Shown piece after piece: positions 42,974 to 53,828 of a DNA stretch of 64,000 nucleotides. Source of the stretch: Liquidambar formosana (Eukaryota; Streptophyta; Magnoliopsida; Saxifragales; Altingiaceae); NCBI GenBank assembly GCA_039720395.1, contig CM077831.1:35251067-35315066 (forward strand), given 5' to 3'. The notes beneath the pieces were generated by a model. It was not told where the DNA came from and ran no database searches. It saw only the letters and a list, made by a program, of their open reading frames with translations. The translations under genes were made by a program, and so were the position numbers. Position 1 is the stretch's first letter. Each line of letters starts with the position of its first letter.

Positions 42974-44735
42974 TTATATATATATATAATATATAATAAA
43001 TCTTAGTTGAAGTAGTAAGATTCCAGTTGGCATGACAATCTTGCGATGACAAACAATAAAAGGAAAAATACTGCATGTGCTACATAGCTTCGCTCTTTAA
43101 TTTGTAGCAGTACACTCGAATTCTGAATCTCATTCTGCTATATTTTCCACCTGTAATGGAGCCAATTAACACTTGTCACTGCTAGCTAGTTACGCCATTG
43201 AGAAATAGTAATAAATCTTGTCACTGTGAAGGTAAGGAGGAGGTGAAGGTGTACCCGACCATCAAGTTGTATACCTTTGAATTGGCATGTCGCCTATTCA
43301 TGAGCATCGAAGACCCGGAACATATATCAAAGCTTGCTGCTCTGTTCAATGTGTTCCTCAAAGGGGTCATTGGGATCCCTCTCAACTTCCCCGGGACCAG
43401 ATTCTACAGTGCAATGAGGGCTGCAAGTGCTATAAGGAAAGAGCTTCAAGGGATAGCTAGACAGAAGAGAGTGGCTTTGGAACACAAGGCTGTGTCACCT
43501 TCGCAAGACCTATTATCGCATTTGCTTGCGACTGCCGACGAAAATGGGAGGTTTATGAGTGAGGAGGAGATTATAAATAATTTACTAACACTACTCTTTG
43601 CAGGTCATGATACTTCTAGCTCTGTCATAACAATGCTTATGAAGTATCTTGAAGAATTGCCTCAAGTTTACGAAAAGGTGTTGGCAGGTTTGTGTCTCCA
43701 TATATCTTGATCTCCTCTTTCATTTCATAATTATGTCCTGCATGCATGAGCCTAGTATATAAATTACAAATATAATTGGTGGATCTTGGGTGATCGAGTT
43801 AAAGATAAATGTACGTGTGATTACCGAGAACAGAGCAAATGGATATTGCATCTTCAAAAGGAGCAGGAGAGACTGCTGCAATGGGAAGACATACAGAAGA
43901 TGAGGTACTCGTGGAATGTTGTCTCTGAAGTTATGCGAATCTCACCACCCGTACCCGGTGGCTTTTAGAGAGGCCCTTGTAGATTTCACCTACGCTGGTT
44001 GTACCATTCCCAAGGGATGGAAGGTACGTTTAATGATAGCTATATCAATGAATTGCATAACTGCATGTACCATATATGTAATTAATTAATGATGCATCAA
44101 GTGTTGATTTCTTAAACACTTCTCTTCCTTTTTGTAAAAGTAAATAAATTGATCTATCAGAAAATATTTTCAAAAACTTTCCAAACATTTGTCAATTTTT
44201 AATTGCAATCTCCAGGGTTTCTACTTTCTAGGTCTGAATAATTGGACTTATTAGGATAAAACTGGAAAATTCAATGATTTTGAAACAATTTTGGCTACAA
44301 TTGGAACTAGGCTGAATAAGGGTTTGTAAAGAATGAACTAATTAGGAGGAATTAGTTGTTTGATCTTCCTAGAATTGTGAAAATGCATCCCAGGTGTTCT
44401 AACTCTTCATCTTTCAATTCAATCAACAGTTATATTGGAGTGCTGCTGCGACACATAAGGATCCAAATTTGTTCCCAAGCAAAGAAAAATTTGATCCTTC
44501 GAGATTTGAGGGAGATGGACAGCCTCCATTTTCATATGTTCCATTTGGAGGAGGACCTAGGATGTGTTTGGGAAAGGAATTTGCTCGCTTGGAAATTCTT
44601 GTGTTTCTGCACAATGTAGTGAAGGGGTTCAAGTGGGATTTGCTGATTCCTGATGAGAAAATCGAATACGATCCAATGCCTACCCCAGTAAGAGGACTTC
44701 CAATTCGTCTTCAACCAAGACAATCCAAGGCCTAA

Positions 44736-44883
44736 TATGTTTGCCTCTTATGCATAATGAGCCCAAGTGTGTACGTTTATATATATGGGGTAGTGCATGT
44801 AGGATGTCATTTACTATTACCTTTAGAACTAAGCTTTGTATGCATGTCATATACATTTTCTAATGAATCCAGAGATGCAAGGA

Positions 44884-44924
<41 letters not shown>

Positions 44925-45517
44925 AACGTGCACACATGAAAAATCAAGTAAGGTTTTAGAGAAATGTAATTGATCTATAGCGTTTGTCTTTTCTGTGTGG
45001 GATATAAGACCATTAGAATTGATTATATGCCCCATGTCTCATTGCTTTTATTTATGAGCGAGATTTATAAGAAAAAAACTTGTACATAGCAAATAATTTT
45101 TTTTATTTTTTATTTTTTATTTTTTAAAAAAGAACACACTAAGTTGGCTGGTTGTTTTATTTGTCTCGAGTAAATTTACGAGGCATACATGTTGGAGTGG
45201 AGTATGGAGCGAGACATCAAATAATTAAAACCAAGGGTAAATTACCTTTATACCCCGTTTATTTTTCTAATAAAATGGTTGATTTATTTTCCTAATTAGT
45301 AAGGGGCTACAATGTAATTTTATAAGGGAGGGGTGCATCTGTAATTATTGGGTATCAGAGGGGGGTGTAAATGCAATTGTATTAAAGGGTATTTGCGTAG
45401 TTTTATATAGGCTCTCGTTAATACCGTTGAGCATACACATGGCAAGTTGAATACTTTCCTTCATAGAAGGGGGCGGGTGCTAACTGCTAATCCTAATTCA
45501 TAATAATAAGTCCAGTA
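44736..45517. other. Spacer after CYP-B with (AT)n microsatellite
   Basis: 3' UTR of CYP-B, an (AT)n run at about 44886-44921 and AT-rich spacer. No gene. Confidence 0.6.
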
Positions 45518-45717
45518 ATGGCAATGGCAATGCTTGGGGCTCAGCCTCAACAGTTGCGATCGTAACCCTTCTTTTTGTTGCTCTTTGCTTCATCATCACT
45601 ACCAAAATCAAAGCAAGAAAGTCTTCCATTAACTTGGACGAAACCCTAGAATTTACGAGAGTTAGAAGGGGTGGAAAACCGGAGGATTTTGTGAAGGAGA
45701 GAATGGAAAACAACTGA
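45518..45717 (+). pseudogene. CYP716 exon-1 fragment fused to ANK-B
   Basis: After an ATG-rich start in another frame, the reading VAIVTLLFVALCFIITTKIK matches the CYP-B anchor (LLLLAFYLLTTKIKARKSS). The hinge [13 protein letters not shown] is deleted, leaving SSINLDETLEF, and homology resumes with GGKPEDFVKERME before stopping. The P450 homology ends at about 45713 and the very next bases are the inverted 3' flank of the ankyrin gene. It is a non-functional remnant of about 65 codons with one frameshift and one deletion. Confidence 0.85.
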
Positions 45718-46408
45718 CATAAGATAAGAATAAAAAATAGATCCATTAATGATGTCTATCCATTCAAGGAGTTCTTATTTAACTTAATTGTGACTGATAA
45801 TTGCAATCAAATCAACCAAAGAGCAAAACATAAGAAGCAAGATAAAAATAAAAAACAAAAAATTGACATGGAAAAGAGGTGCGTCTCAAACCAGACTATA
45901 TTGCTTATATCAGAGTGCACAGGCTTCAGATCACAGCCCGTTTCCACAAGCCTCAAAAGAACATCCTTGACCACCTGTTCTCTCAGCACCTGTAAGGAAA
46001 CACCAAATGCTAACTTAATGTAAAGATGCAACAGATCAAAATAAAGGAAAGGATTATAATGCATTCCTAGATGTACGATGGATCACATGCATCCACCCCC
46101 AACACAAACACACGCGTGTGTGGATGCATACAAAGCTTATAACGCATTACCAGATGAATCGCATCATATCTCACCCCAACAGGCATCAAGAAGGAACTAA
46201 CACAAAGAGCAAGGAACGGGTATCATAACATACATCAGATTGCCGTTAAGTGCAGATATTCCTCAATAATGTCACCAGCACTCTCAAAAACTTGAAGCAA
46301 CAGCAGCATGGACCTCATCGCCACCATCTTGTCCTTGAGCATCGGAGATAACGTCCTACGTTGAACAGCTGCCATTGAATTGAGCTCATTGATTAGTGAT
46401 GTGATTTC

Positions 46409-46955
46409 ATAGTTGATGCATTGGGAGAGTGTCATGGTTCCAAGTGAACCAGAGCCATCTTTGCTTGGAAATGCGATAGGACCAAGAACCTGATCCCGAG
46501 CCACCATCAACAGGACGGCCAACTCAATGGGTTTTCCTTCCTTTGCGTAATGGTAAGTTAGCCGCTCAGCCTCCTTGGTACTCCAATCACATAGTTGATG
46601 CATTGGGAGAGTGTCACGGTTCCAAGTGAACCAGAACCATCTTTGCTTGGAAATGCGATAGGACCAAGAACCTGATCCCGAGCCACCATCAACAGGACGG
46701 CCAACTTAATGGGTTTTCCTTCCTTTGCATAATGGTAAGTTAGCCGCTCAGCCTCCTTGGTACTCCAATCACATAGTTGATGCATTGGGAGAGTGACACG
46801 GTTCCAAGTGAACCAGAACCATCTTTGCTTAGAAATGCGATAGGACCGAGAGCCTGATCCCGAGCCACCATCAACAGGACGGCCAACTCAATGGGTTTTC
46901 CTTCCTTTGCATAATGGTAAGTTTGCCGCTCAGCCTCCTTGGCACTCCACGCCAG
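46409..46955 (-). repeat. 182-bp tandem triplication inside ANK-B exon 4
   Basis: GCCGCTCAGCCTCCTTGG occurs at 46561, 46743 and 46925, exactly 182 bp apart, and the intervening sequences are nearly identical. Since 182 is not a multiple of three, each extra copy shifts the frame, and the first two copies read on the minus strand end in the same out-of-frame tail VIGVPRRLSG. The high identity points to recent amplification. Confidence 0.92.
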
Positions 46956-47567
46956 CAACCTAACAGTCTCTAATGCATCCTTCTGCCACAAGTACAAGTG
47001 AATAAAAATAAGCGGGGCCCTTATAACATTGTTCCCCTACTTCAACCTCAAACATTTGTCTACTTGAAGGAATTACTGTACAATAACAAATACTCCGTAG
47101 TAATACGAATCAATTGTGGAAGGCAAAGTATTGTTATCAAGTCAAAGATAGAGCGTCCTACCTGGAGTCCAATGCTGGAGATTTTTATGATTACTGCACC
47201 ATGAATGAATACAGCAGCACACATGCATTATTAAGCAAAGGATCAAACCAAAACCAAGAGCAGCAGCAGCAGCTATATTAATTGGTAGTGAAAAAAAATA
47301 TGAAATGGACCTGGCTGCCCATTGTACTGGTCAAAGCCATTTATTTGGATACCAATTCGAGCTCCACGGAGAAGACTAAGCGAGGATTTAAATACTTAGA
47401 CACAAGATGAATGGGGTCAGGTAAAAGCGGGCGATTAAGGTCCACTCCTAGAGGCACGTCGCCTTGCAACAATAAGAAGCCACAATTTACGGAGCCAGCG
47501 AAACAGATCCAGAGCAAAAAATGGGATGGGTAAGCAACAAATGAAGCAAGCACAACATACTTGTGGG

Positions 47568-47677
47568 GTTTTTTTTTTTTGAAAAAATTAAATTTTTATT
47601 ACAGGAAAGAAAATAAAATAAAGAAAAAGACAATAAATGATAGGTCTAGATTTGGTCATTTCTAGCTCGCAGGGAGG
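47568..47677 (-). mobile_element. Short retroposon insert in an ANK-B exon
   Basis: A 110-bp insert bounded by 14-bp direct repeats AACATACTTGTGGG (47554-47567) and AACATACTTATGGG (47678-47691), one mismatch. On the minus strand it ends in a poly-A tail (poly-T at 47569-47580). The body has no coding capacity. It splits a region that is one continuous exon in ANK-A. Family (SINE or truncated LINE) not recognised. Confidence 0.75.
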
Positions 47678-48734
47678 AACATACTTATGGGTTGTTCATG
47701 AGTGAGACGGACTCATCCCTTGTATCAAACACAACGAAATGCTTAGCCTCAACATCGATCGAACTGCATTTGCTTGAGATACTCAGGATCCTAAATAAAA
47801 GAAAGAAGACGAAGACAAGTGAAGATTGGAATGAATTCTTACATTTTAAGAATAAGATTTGAGTTTGAATGCATACCACATCCCCCATCTCTCAAAATCC
47901 AATATGCCTACACCGCACCAAGTTTTCAAAGCCGATTAGGGAGAAAGAAGCAATCGCACAAGTCTATGAATAAGATTGAAAGAGAGGAGATCGAGACCCA
48001 ATAGCCTATTGCTGCCTACTTGAAGATTTTGAACAAATCACACTCACGGATCCACTGCCCCAAACAAAAGCCCTAGACGTACAATGGGATGATGTGCCCT
48101 CGCCCCCCCTCCTTTTCTTTCATGCTAAAAATGACTCGGCCGGTTCAAACAAACACCAAACGGTTCCATTAGGCCGCCGAATGAGCCTTCGCCTGGAAAG
48201 TCGGTCATCCCTTTGAAAAAAAATAAAATAATAGTATGCAAAGAACAGCAACCGGTTGGATAAGACCCCAGATTAGGCATTTTCTTTCATTTCCTTCTCT
48301 CATTTATTTTTTTTTTCTTCTCCCATTAGCTATGCTCTCTATTTTAAATTGAGATGTCATTTTAACATTAGTTCAAGAAATTAATTTCAAATCAAATGAG
48401 GATTCTTCGGATTTAAGATAACCCGAATGTTTCTTTAACACTAGAGATGGGCCTAAAATTCTAATTCTGATCCATTGCCATCTTAAATTCACCATAATCT
48501 TGCCATGTCAGTCTATAGATTAGTGAAGGAGTCGAACTAGAATGGCCGAAAAAGAAAATAAAGTTGTGACAATTTTTTTATTTACAACAATGCTTGATGA
48601 AACTTAAATCAGTAATTGTGAAGGTCCACACATGACTGTCGTGCATACTTTTACACAACTTCATGATGAACCAATTGATCACAATGGTAATATGTCCATT
48701 TTATTTTATTATTTATATTTTGGTTTTAATATTT

Positions 48735-49022
48735 AAGGTAAATTGCACTTAAGGGTCTAGAGATTGAGCCATGTTTCACTTAAGGGTTCCAAATTTCAAT
48801 TGCGTCAATTTAGTACTCAAAGTAGTAGTTTGGTTTCAATTTAGGGTCTACCGTTAGAAACGACTTGTTGACCAAACAGAATTACTCCTATAATTTGCAC
48901 ATGCAATGCATGTTACTAAATTTAAATAACATTATTTCCATTTTATCCTTTATGGTATAAAAACCCTATTTCACCCTCCTTATTAGCCTCTATATTCTTA
49001 ACTTTTACTAGATCTGGATCTC

Positions 49023-49067
<45 letters not shown>

Positions 49068-50170
49068 CAAATCACAAATGGAGGTATTTCTAATCCATTA
49101 CCACAAAATTACATAATACAAGCACCCATGTATAGTATCTAATAACATATCATTTCAAAAATATTGATTAGTCACTCTAATATGATCAACCACTACTGAA
49201 AAAATGCATATTTAAGCTCTTGCTTCAAAAGTCAAAGTTGATCAAACTATGGTCAAAGTAGTCAACCAAGGATTATACATGATAGAGCTCATCAAGACGA
49301 ATTTGCCTATCAAATATGGGGTCGATCGGGTTACCCTAAGGTCTTCAAAAGCATTAGTACATGATAGGTGTGGGTAAGTGCACCCACATTGGATTATAAT
49401 TTCATACTCCTCTTCAACCTCCAGGGTTGCCTCTGAGATTTTTTTGGTTTTGAGTTTGTTTTGAGCCAACTTCTCTCTAACTTATCTCACTCATCTCTTG
49501 GCCAAATCAAGTGATTCAAAAGTCATTTTAAAGCTTGTTCAGCCCTCTACAAGATTATATAAATGGTTTATACAAAAGTTCATAAAAACACATGCGTTTT
49601 ATAACCCAAAAATGGTTCGGTTTCACAACCCAAAAATCTGTAATTTTTCAAAATATTAAGTTATATTCATTTTCCTTCAAATAAAAGGTTACCAACAAGT
49701 TCCTTGACCCCAAAAACATAGAATAAGGTCATCAAGTTCGAAGATATCTCAAGAAAATAAAATTTTCTACATAGTATGTATGTGTGTGTATATATATATA
49801 TATCCAGTAAAATTTTCCTCCCCTACTTACGGCGGGGTTTCCATATTCTCATCTTTCCAATCTGTCAAATTCGATTCGTTCACCGACTGGTTATCCTGGC
49901 TTGACTCTTCGTTGGTGGCCGGTTTCCCAACAGAATATTCCGGCGGGATTTGTAGCACGGGCCAGCTTCTCGAACTGTTGAGAAGAAAGGAGACTTTTAT
50001 TCAAAATGACGGCTTTTTTTAGGGGGATAGTAAGGTAATTTCAACATTTCTATTAACACCGTTTGTATTTTTTGTCAACATTAAAGTTGGGTACCAAATT
50101 GACGCAATTGAAATTCGGAACCTTTAAGTGAATCATGGCCCAAACTCTGAACCTTAAGTGTAATTGACCC
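48735..50170. mobile_element. Long-TIR non-autonomous DNA transposon (MULE- or hAT-like)
   Basis: A 1436-bp element with terminal inverted repeats of about 100 bp: the left end GGTAAATTGCACTTAAGGGT pairs with the right end CCTTAAGTGTAATTGACCC, and the match continues through TTTCAATTGCGTCAATTT. It is flanked by TAATATTT at 48727-48734 and 50171-50178. The interior includes a CT/CA microsatellite near 49027-49065. A minus-strand frame at 49242-49469 has no recognised domain. Long TIRs suggest a Mutator-like element; the 8-bp target site also allows hAT. Confidence 0.8.
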
Positions 50171-50819
50171 TAATATTTCCCATATCAAATCTATTCTTTA
50201 TGGAGTGTTCAAATTTTTATTTCTATAATGTCTAATATATATGTTATAGATAGGCGACTCTCTTCCAATCTGGGATGTCGGACAGGAATTCCTGTTTAGA
50301 CTTCCATTTCAAGCTTGTCGGATTAGGAACACTTAAATCATTAATCCACTTAGATCCTGATCCAACGACTTGAAATAAAAGCCCAGACGAGAGTTCCAAT
50401 CTTAGAAATTTTTTATGTTATGGGATTGACTTTGGTGTTGTGCATAACACGGTGTTGCGCACATGCAAAGGTTAGTGATTTGGTGTATTGCCAATCGTGT
50501 TGTTCATAATTAATTACTACATTTATTATCCATAACATGGTTGACAACACACAAATTCTTACGTATGATTTGAGCTATCATGCCAAGCCATAATTGCTGT
50601 GAATAAGTGTATGTGTACTTGGGATGCAAGCATCATCAATCCTCCAAATTGAGAGGTAAAAAATGGGGAAATCTGGATATTCAAAGGAAAATTCAGACAT
50701 GTCTTCTTTATTTTAACATTAACAGATTGCGTAGCGCGACCTGCTCCTTTATGTCTGCCAAATGCTACACTACAAAATACAAATTAATCATACCGTGTAG
50801 ACTAGGCAAAGTCTTGCTA

Positions 50820-51003
50820 AAATAAATAAATAAATAAATAAATAAATATATCTATATATATATATATATATATATATAGATATAATATATATATATATAG
50901 ATATATTTATTTATTTATTTATTTATTTTAGCAAAGTCATATATATATATATATTTATTTATTTATTTATTTATTTATTTTAGCAAAGTCATATATATAT
51001 ATT
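50820..51003. repeat. Palindromic AAAT/TA microsatellite cluster
   Basis: (AAAT)n, (TA)n and (ATTT)n runs are arranged as complementary arms, with AGCAAAGTCATATATATA repeated at about 50930 and 50983 and its complement near 50808. The tract could form a cruciform and may be collapsed or expanded in the assembly. Confidence 0.8.
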
Positions 51004-51105
51004 TTAATACTTTTCAGCCGCAAGGGAACGACAAGGCCAACGATTACTGGGGCATCATCACATAGACGTACTCTCTCTCTTTTTTTCATTTTTTCTTTTT
51101 TTAAA

Positions 51106-51379
51106 GGTTAAATTACGTTAAGACTCCTTTACAATTTGACAATTACAAATACAGTTTCTCACATTTCTAAAATTACATTAAGATCTTTTACTTTACAAAA
51201 TAAACTATAAAAAAAACTCATCTCTCTAAACTCCGTCCATTAATCCTTCAAATCACTCTCATCTTTTTTCAAAATACCCTAACTACCCTTATTGGATGAC
51301 ATCTTTCATGTTAAATGTATATAACTCATCAGTTTTAATTTTTTTTAATTGATAAATAATTAATAAATAAATAATTGAA

Positions 51380-51421
<42 letters not shown>

Positions 51422-52133
51422 AAAATGCAAAAATGTTTAAATTTTATGTCCAATTGATGTGATAGCCGTCAGATTTGCTCATTGAAACAATTATCTATTT
51501 AATTAAATTTTTAATTGATGTGAAAAAAAAAATGATTTGCCAACTTGCCACCTCATTTGCTACCTTGTGCATCCCCATTGTAATAATTCTTTTAATTTAT
51601 TTCTACATATGAGTAATGCTACATAGCCCCCCACCCCCTTTTTTTTTTTTTATCCAAATTTACTTACTCAAATGAGGTAGCAACTTGGCAAATCAATTTT
51701 TATTTTTTATTTTTTTATTGCAAATCAATTAAAAATTTAATTAAATAAATAATTGTTTCTGATGAGCAAATCTAACAGTTGTCATATTTGTTGGACATAA
51801 AATTTAAAATTTTTAGCATTTTTCTTATATATATATATATATATTCTTTTAGTCGTTTATCAATAATAATGAAAAAATTCAAAAGTGTTGGATGAACGTG
51901 TTGGACTAGTGAGTTATATACATTTAACATGAAAGTTATCAGTCCAAAAGGGTAGTTAGGGTATTTTGAAAAAATTTGTACATGATTTAACTGATTAATG
52001 GACAGAAATTAGAGGGAGGGGTTTCTTTATAGTTTATTTTGTAAAGTAAAAGATGTTGGTGTAATTTTAAAAACACGAGGGAGTCTATCTGTTATAGTCA
52101 GATTCTAGAGAAGGTCTTAATATAATTTACCCT
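51106..52133. mobile_element. Foldback element with arms of about 230 bp, nested insert
   Basis: The left arm from GGTTAAATTACGTTAAGAC (51106) is the reverse complement of the right arm ending GTCTTAATATAATTTACCC (52133). Shared blocks include CTTTTACTTTACAAAATAAA, AAAATACCCTAACTACCCTT and TTCATGTTAAATGTATATAA. Inside it, at about 51415-51830, a second foldback has arms carrying TTTAAATTTTATGTCCAA and GCTACCTTGTGC-type sequence. Non-coding. Confidence 0.8.
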
Positions 52134-52737
52134 TCTTTTTTTCTTTTTTCCTTTTTTGGCTGCGAAGAACATAACCCTTAGACGTACTCTACTTGATACA
52201 AGTGAAAACAAGTGTGAAAGGATGTTAATTCGTTGACTAGAAATCTTCAGATGCCAGTGTGAGCTCAATAATATAAAAATGAAAAGATAAAGGAGATCGA
52301 AAAATGGAGTAAACTAAATATAATAAGCAAAAATGAATGCAACTTGCTTAAAATTTGAACATGATTTAATGGATTAATAGACGGAAGTTAGACGAGAGGA
52401 GTCCTTTTATAGTTTATTTTGTAAAGTAAAAGATGTTAGTGTAATTTCAAAAACATGAGAGAGTTTAGCTATAATAGTTAGATTCTAGAGACGGTCTTAA
52501 TGTAATTTACCCTTTTCTTCTTCTTCTTCTCCCCTTTTCTTTTCTTTTTTTCTTTTTTTGCTGCGAAGTACATAACCCTTAGACGTAACACAAATGAAAA
52601 CAAGTGTGAAAGAATGTTAATTCGTTGACTAGAAATCTTCAAATGCCAACGTGAGCTCAATTATATAAAAATGAAAAGAAAGAAGAGAAAAATGGAGTAA
52701 ATTAAATATAATAAGCAAAAATGAATGCAACTTGCTT
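51971..52737 (+). repeat. Tandem duplication of about 380 bp
   Basis: Unit 1 (about 51971-52349) and unit 2 (about 52350-52737) share CATGATTTAA (51981 and 52360), the end of the foldback element, then CATAACCCTTAGACGTA, AATTCGTTGACTAGAAATCT and the final ATGAATGCAACTTGCTT. Unit 2 starts exactly where unit 1 ends. Confidence 0.85.
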
Positions 52738-52769
52738 CTTGAGGGTTACAGGGTAGGTATGATAATGCC

Positions 52770-53285
52770 CAGTGGCAGATGCAGGAATTTATCTTAGGGG
52801 GCGACTTTATTTGGATAAAATAATGTATATATTAAACCAAAAAATGGCATAACCTAAGGACAGGAGACATAGCTTGAGTAAAACATGGGTAAGAAATATA
52901 GGATGATGATCAGGTAAGCACGTGCTGATATATCTTATATCAAAACATACATTGGGAGTTGTACCTTATGCATTAGTGAGATGTGAGGTGCATTGAATCA
53001 ATGCAAGGGGTACAACCCCCAATGCATAATGCTGATGTAACTTATATCAGCACGATCACCTCTGAAGAAATATATATATATAAAAGGGAAAAAAAGGAAA
53101 GAGAAAAGAGTAGATGGATCAATTATAAAATCAGAGGGGTCAAAAATATATTTTAAAGGGGACAAAAATATACTTTAGAGGGGGGCATATTTAAAAATAT
53201 AAGTAAATATGTATACTAAAAAAAAATTTCTAATGAGTGAAGGGTTCAACTACCTCCCCTGGCAACTCCCCTCCCTCCGCCCCTG
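52770..53285. mobile_element. hAT-like non-autonomous element upstream of CYP-C
   Basis: Ends CAGTGGCAGATGCAGG and, on the right, the complement of CAGGGGCGGAGGGAGG (12 of 16 matching). Flanks ATAATGCC (52762-52769) and GTAATGCC (53286-53293) fit an 8-bp target-site duplication with one mismatch. CAGGGGCGGA-type ends are common in plant hAT elements. A foldback MITE (52902-53063) is nested inside. No transposase. Confidence 0.75.
52902..53063. repeat. Foldback MITE, copy 2 of the family, nested in hAT-like element
   Basis: Arms TAAGCACGTGCTGATATA and TATATCAGCACGATCACC, with an interior of GGGAGTTGTACC and GGGGTACAACCCCC. Same family as the copy in CYP-B intron 1 at 42804-42973. Confidence 0.78.
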
Positions 53286-53768
53286 GTAATGCCCATTATT
53301 TATAGAAAAGCAAAAATAGAAGGGAGCATATTTAAAAATATAAGTAAATATGTATACTAAAAAAAAAATTTCTAATGAGTGAGGGGGTTCAACTGCCTCT
53401 TCTGGCACCCCCCCTCCCTCCGCCCCTCGTAATGCCCATTATTTATAGAAAAGCAAAAATAGAGGGGAGCATATTTAAAAATATAAGTAAATATGTATAC
53501 CAAAAAAAAAATTTCTAATGAGTGAGGGGGTTCAACTGCCTCCTCTGGCACCCCCCTCCCTCCGCCCCTGGTAATGCCCATTATTTATAGAAAAGCAAAA
53601 ATATATTTTAAAGGGGTCAAAAATATATTTTAGAGGGGAGAATATTTAAAAATATAAGTAAATATGTATACTAAAAAAAAAAAAAAAATTCTAATCAGTG
53701 AGGGGTTCAACTGCCTTCCCTGGCACCCCCCCTCCCTCCGCCCCTACTGATGCCCCATTATTTATAGA
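53286..53768 (+). repeat. Tandem array of element end plus TATA-like flank
   Basis: Three units (53286-53428, 53429-53570, 53571-53748) and a final partial unit each start with the target site (G)TAATGCCC followed by ATTATTTATAGAAAAGCA. Each full unit then continues into the right half of the hAT-like element, ending CCTCCGCCCCT. The last TTATTTATAGA (about 53758-53768) lies about 60 bp before the CYP-C ATG, a suitable TATA-box position, so the array repeats the putative core promoter four times. Confidence 0.8.
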
Positions 53769-53828
53769 AAAGCAACAAGTTGCTTCTTCAACGATCTGCA
53801 ACTTCCAACATACTAACATTATTCATCC

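Larger units (their letters stand above)
41437..44735 (+). pseudogene. Cytochrome P450, CYP716 family (CYP-B, frameshifted)
   Basis: Same architecture as CYP-A: exons 41437-41938, 43232-43687, 43834-44023 and 44430-44735. Exons 1, 2 and 4 are open and carry [21 protein letters not shown] and the heme loop [10 protein letters not shown]. Exon 3 is 190 bp where CYP-A and CYP-C have 188: an extra base near 43872 (GAGACTGCTG against GAACTGCTG) and an extra T in the run at 43963-43966. Read from the normal splice site the frame stops at 43926-43928, before ExxR and the heme cysteine. A truncated protein would be inactive. Both indels are single bases, so sequencing error has to be excluded. The ATG at 41437 is chosen because it is the first ATG before the membrane anchor. 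Confidence 0.85.
45718..47890 (-). pseudogene. Inverted paralog of the ankyrin gene (ANK-B), broken
   Basis: Minus-strand segments match ANK-A in order: EAKHFVVFDTRDESVSLMNN (about 47690-47760), SVNCGFLLLQGDVPLGVDLN (about 47340-47500), KDALETVRLLAWSAKEAERQ (from 46982), the C-terminal KDKMVAMRSMLLLLQVFESA (stop at 46235) and the post-stop segment LREQVVKDVLLRLVETGCDL (about 45830-45985). The region matching ANK-A exon 2 is split by a 110-bp retroposed insert and also shifts frame. The exon-4 region contains a 182-bp tandem triplication that changes frame at each junction. The ankyrin-like unit is eroded (PDPIHLVSKYLNPRLVFSVE). A functional full-length product is not possible. Confidence 0.85.

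Noticed and set aside
49242..49469. Minus-strand frame inside the long-TIR element
   Set aside because: Short, no transposase signature or recognised domain.
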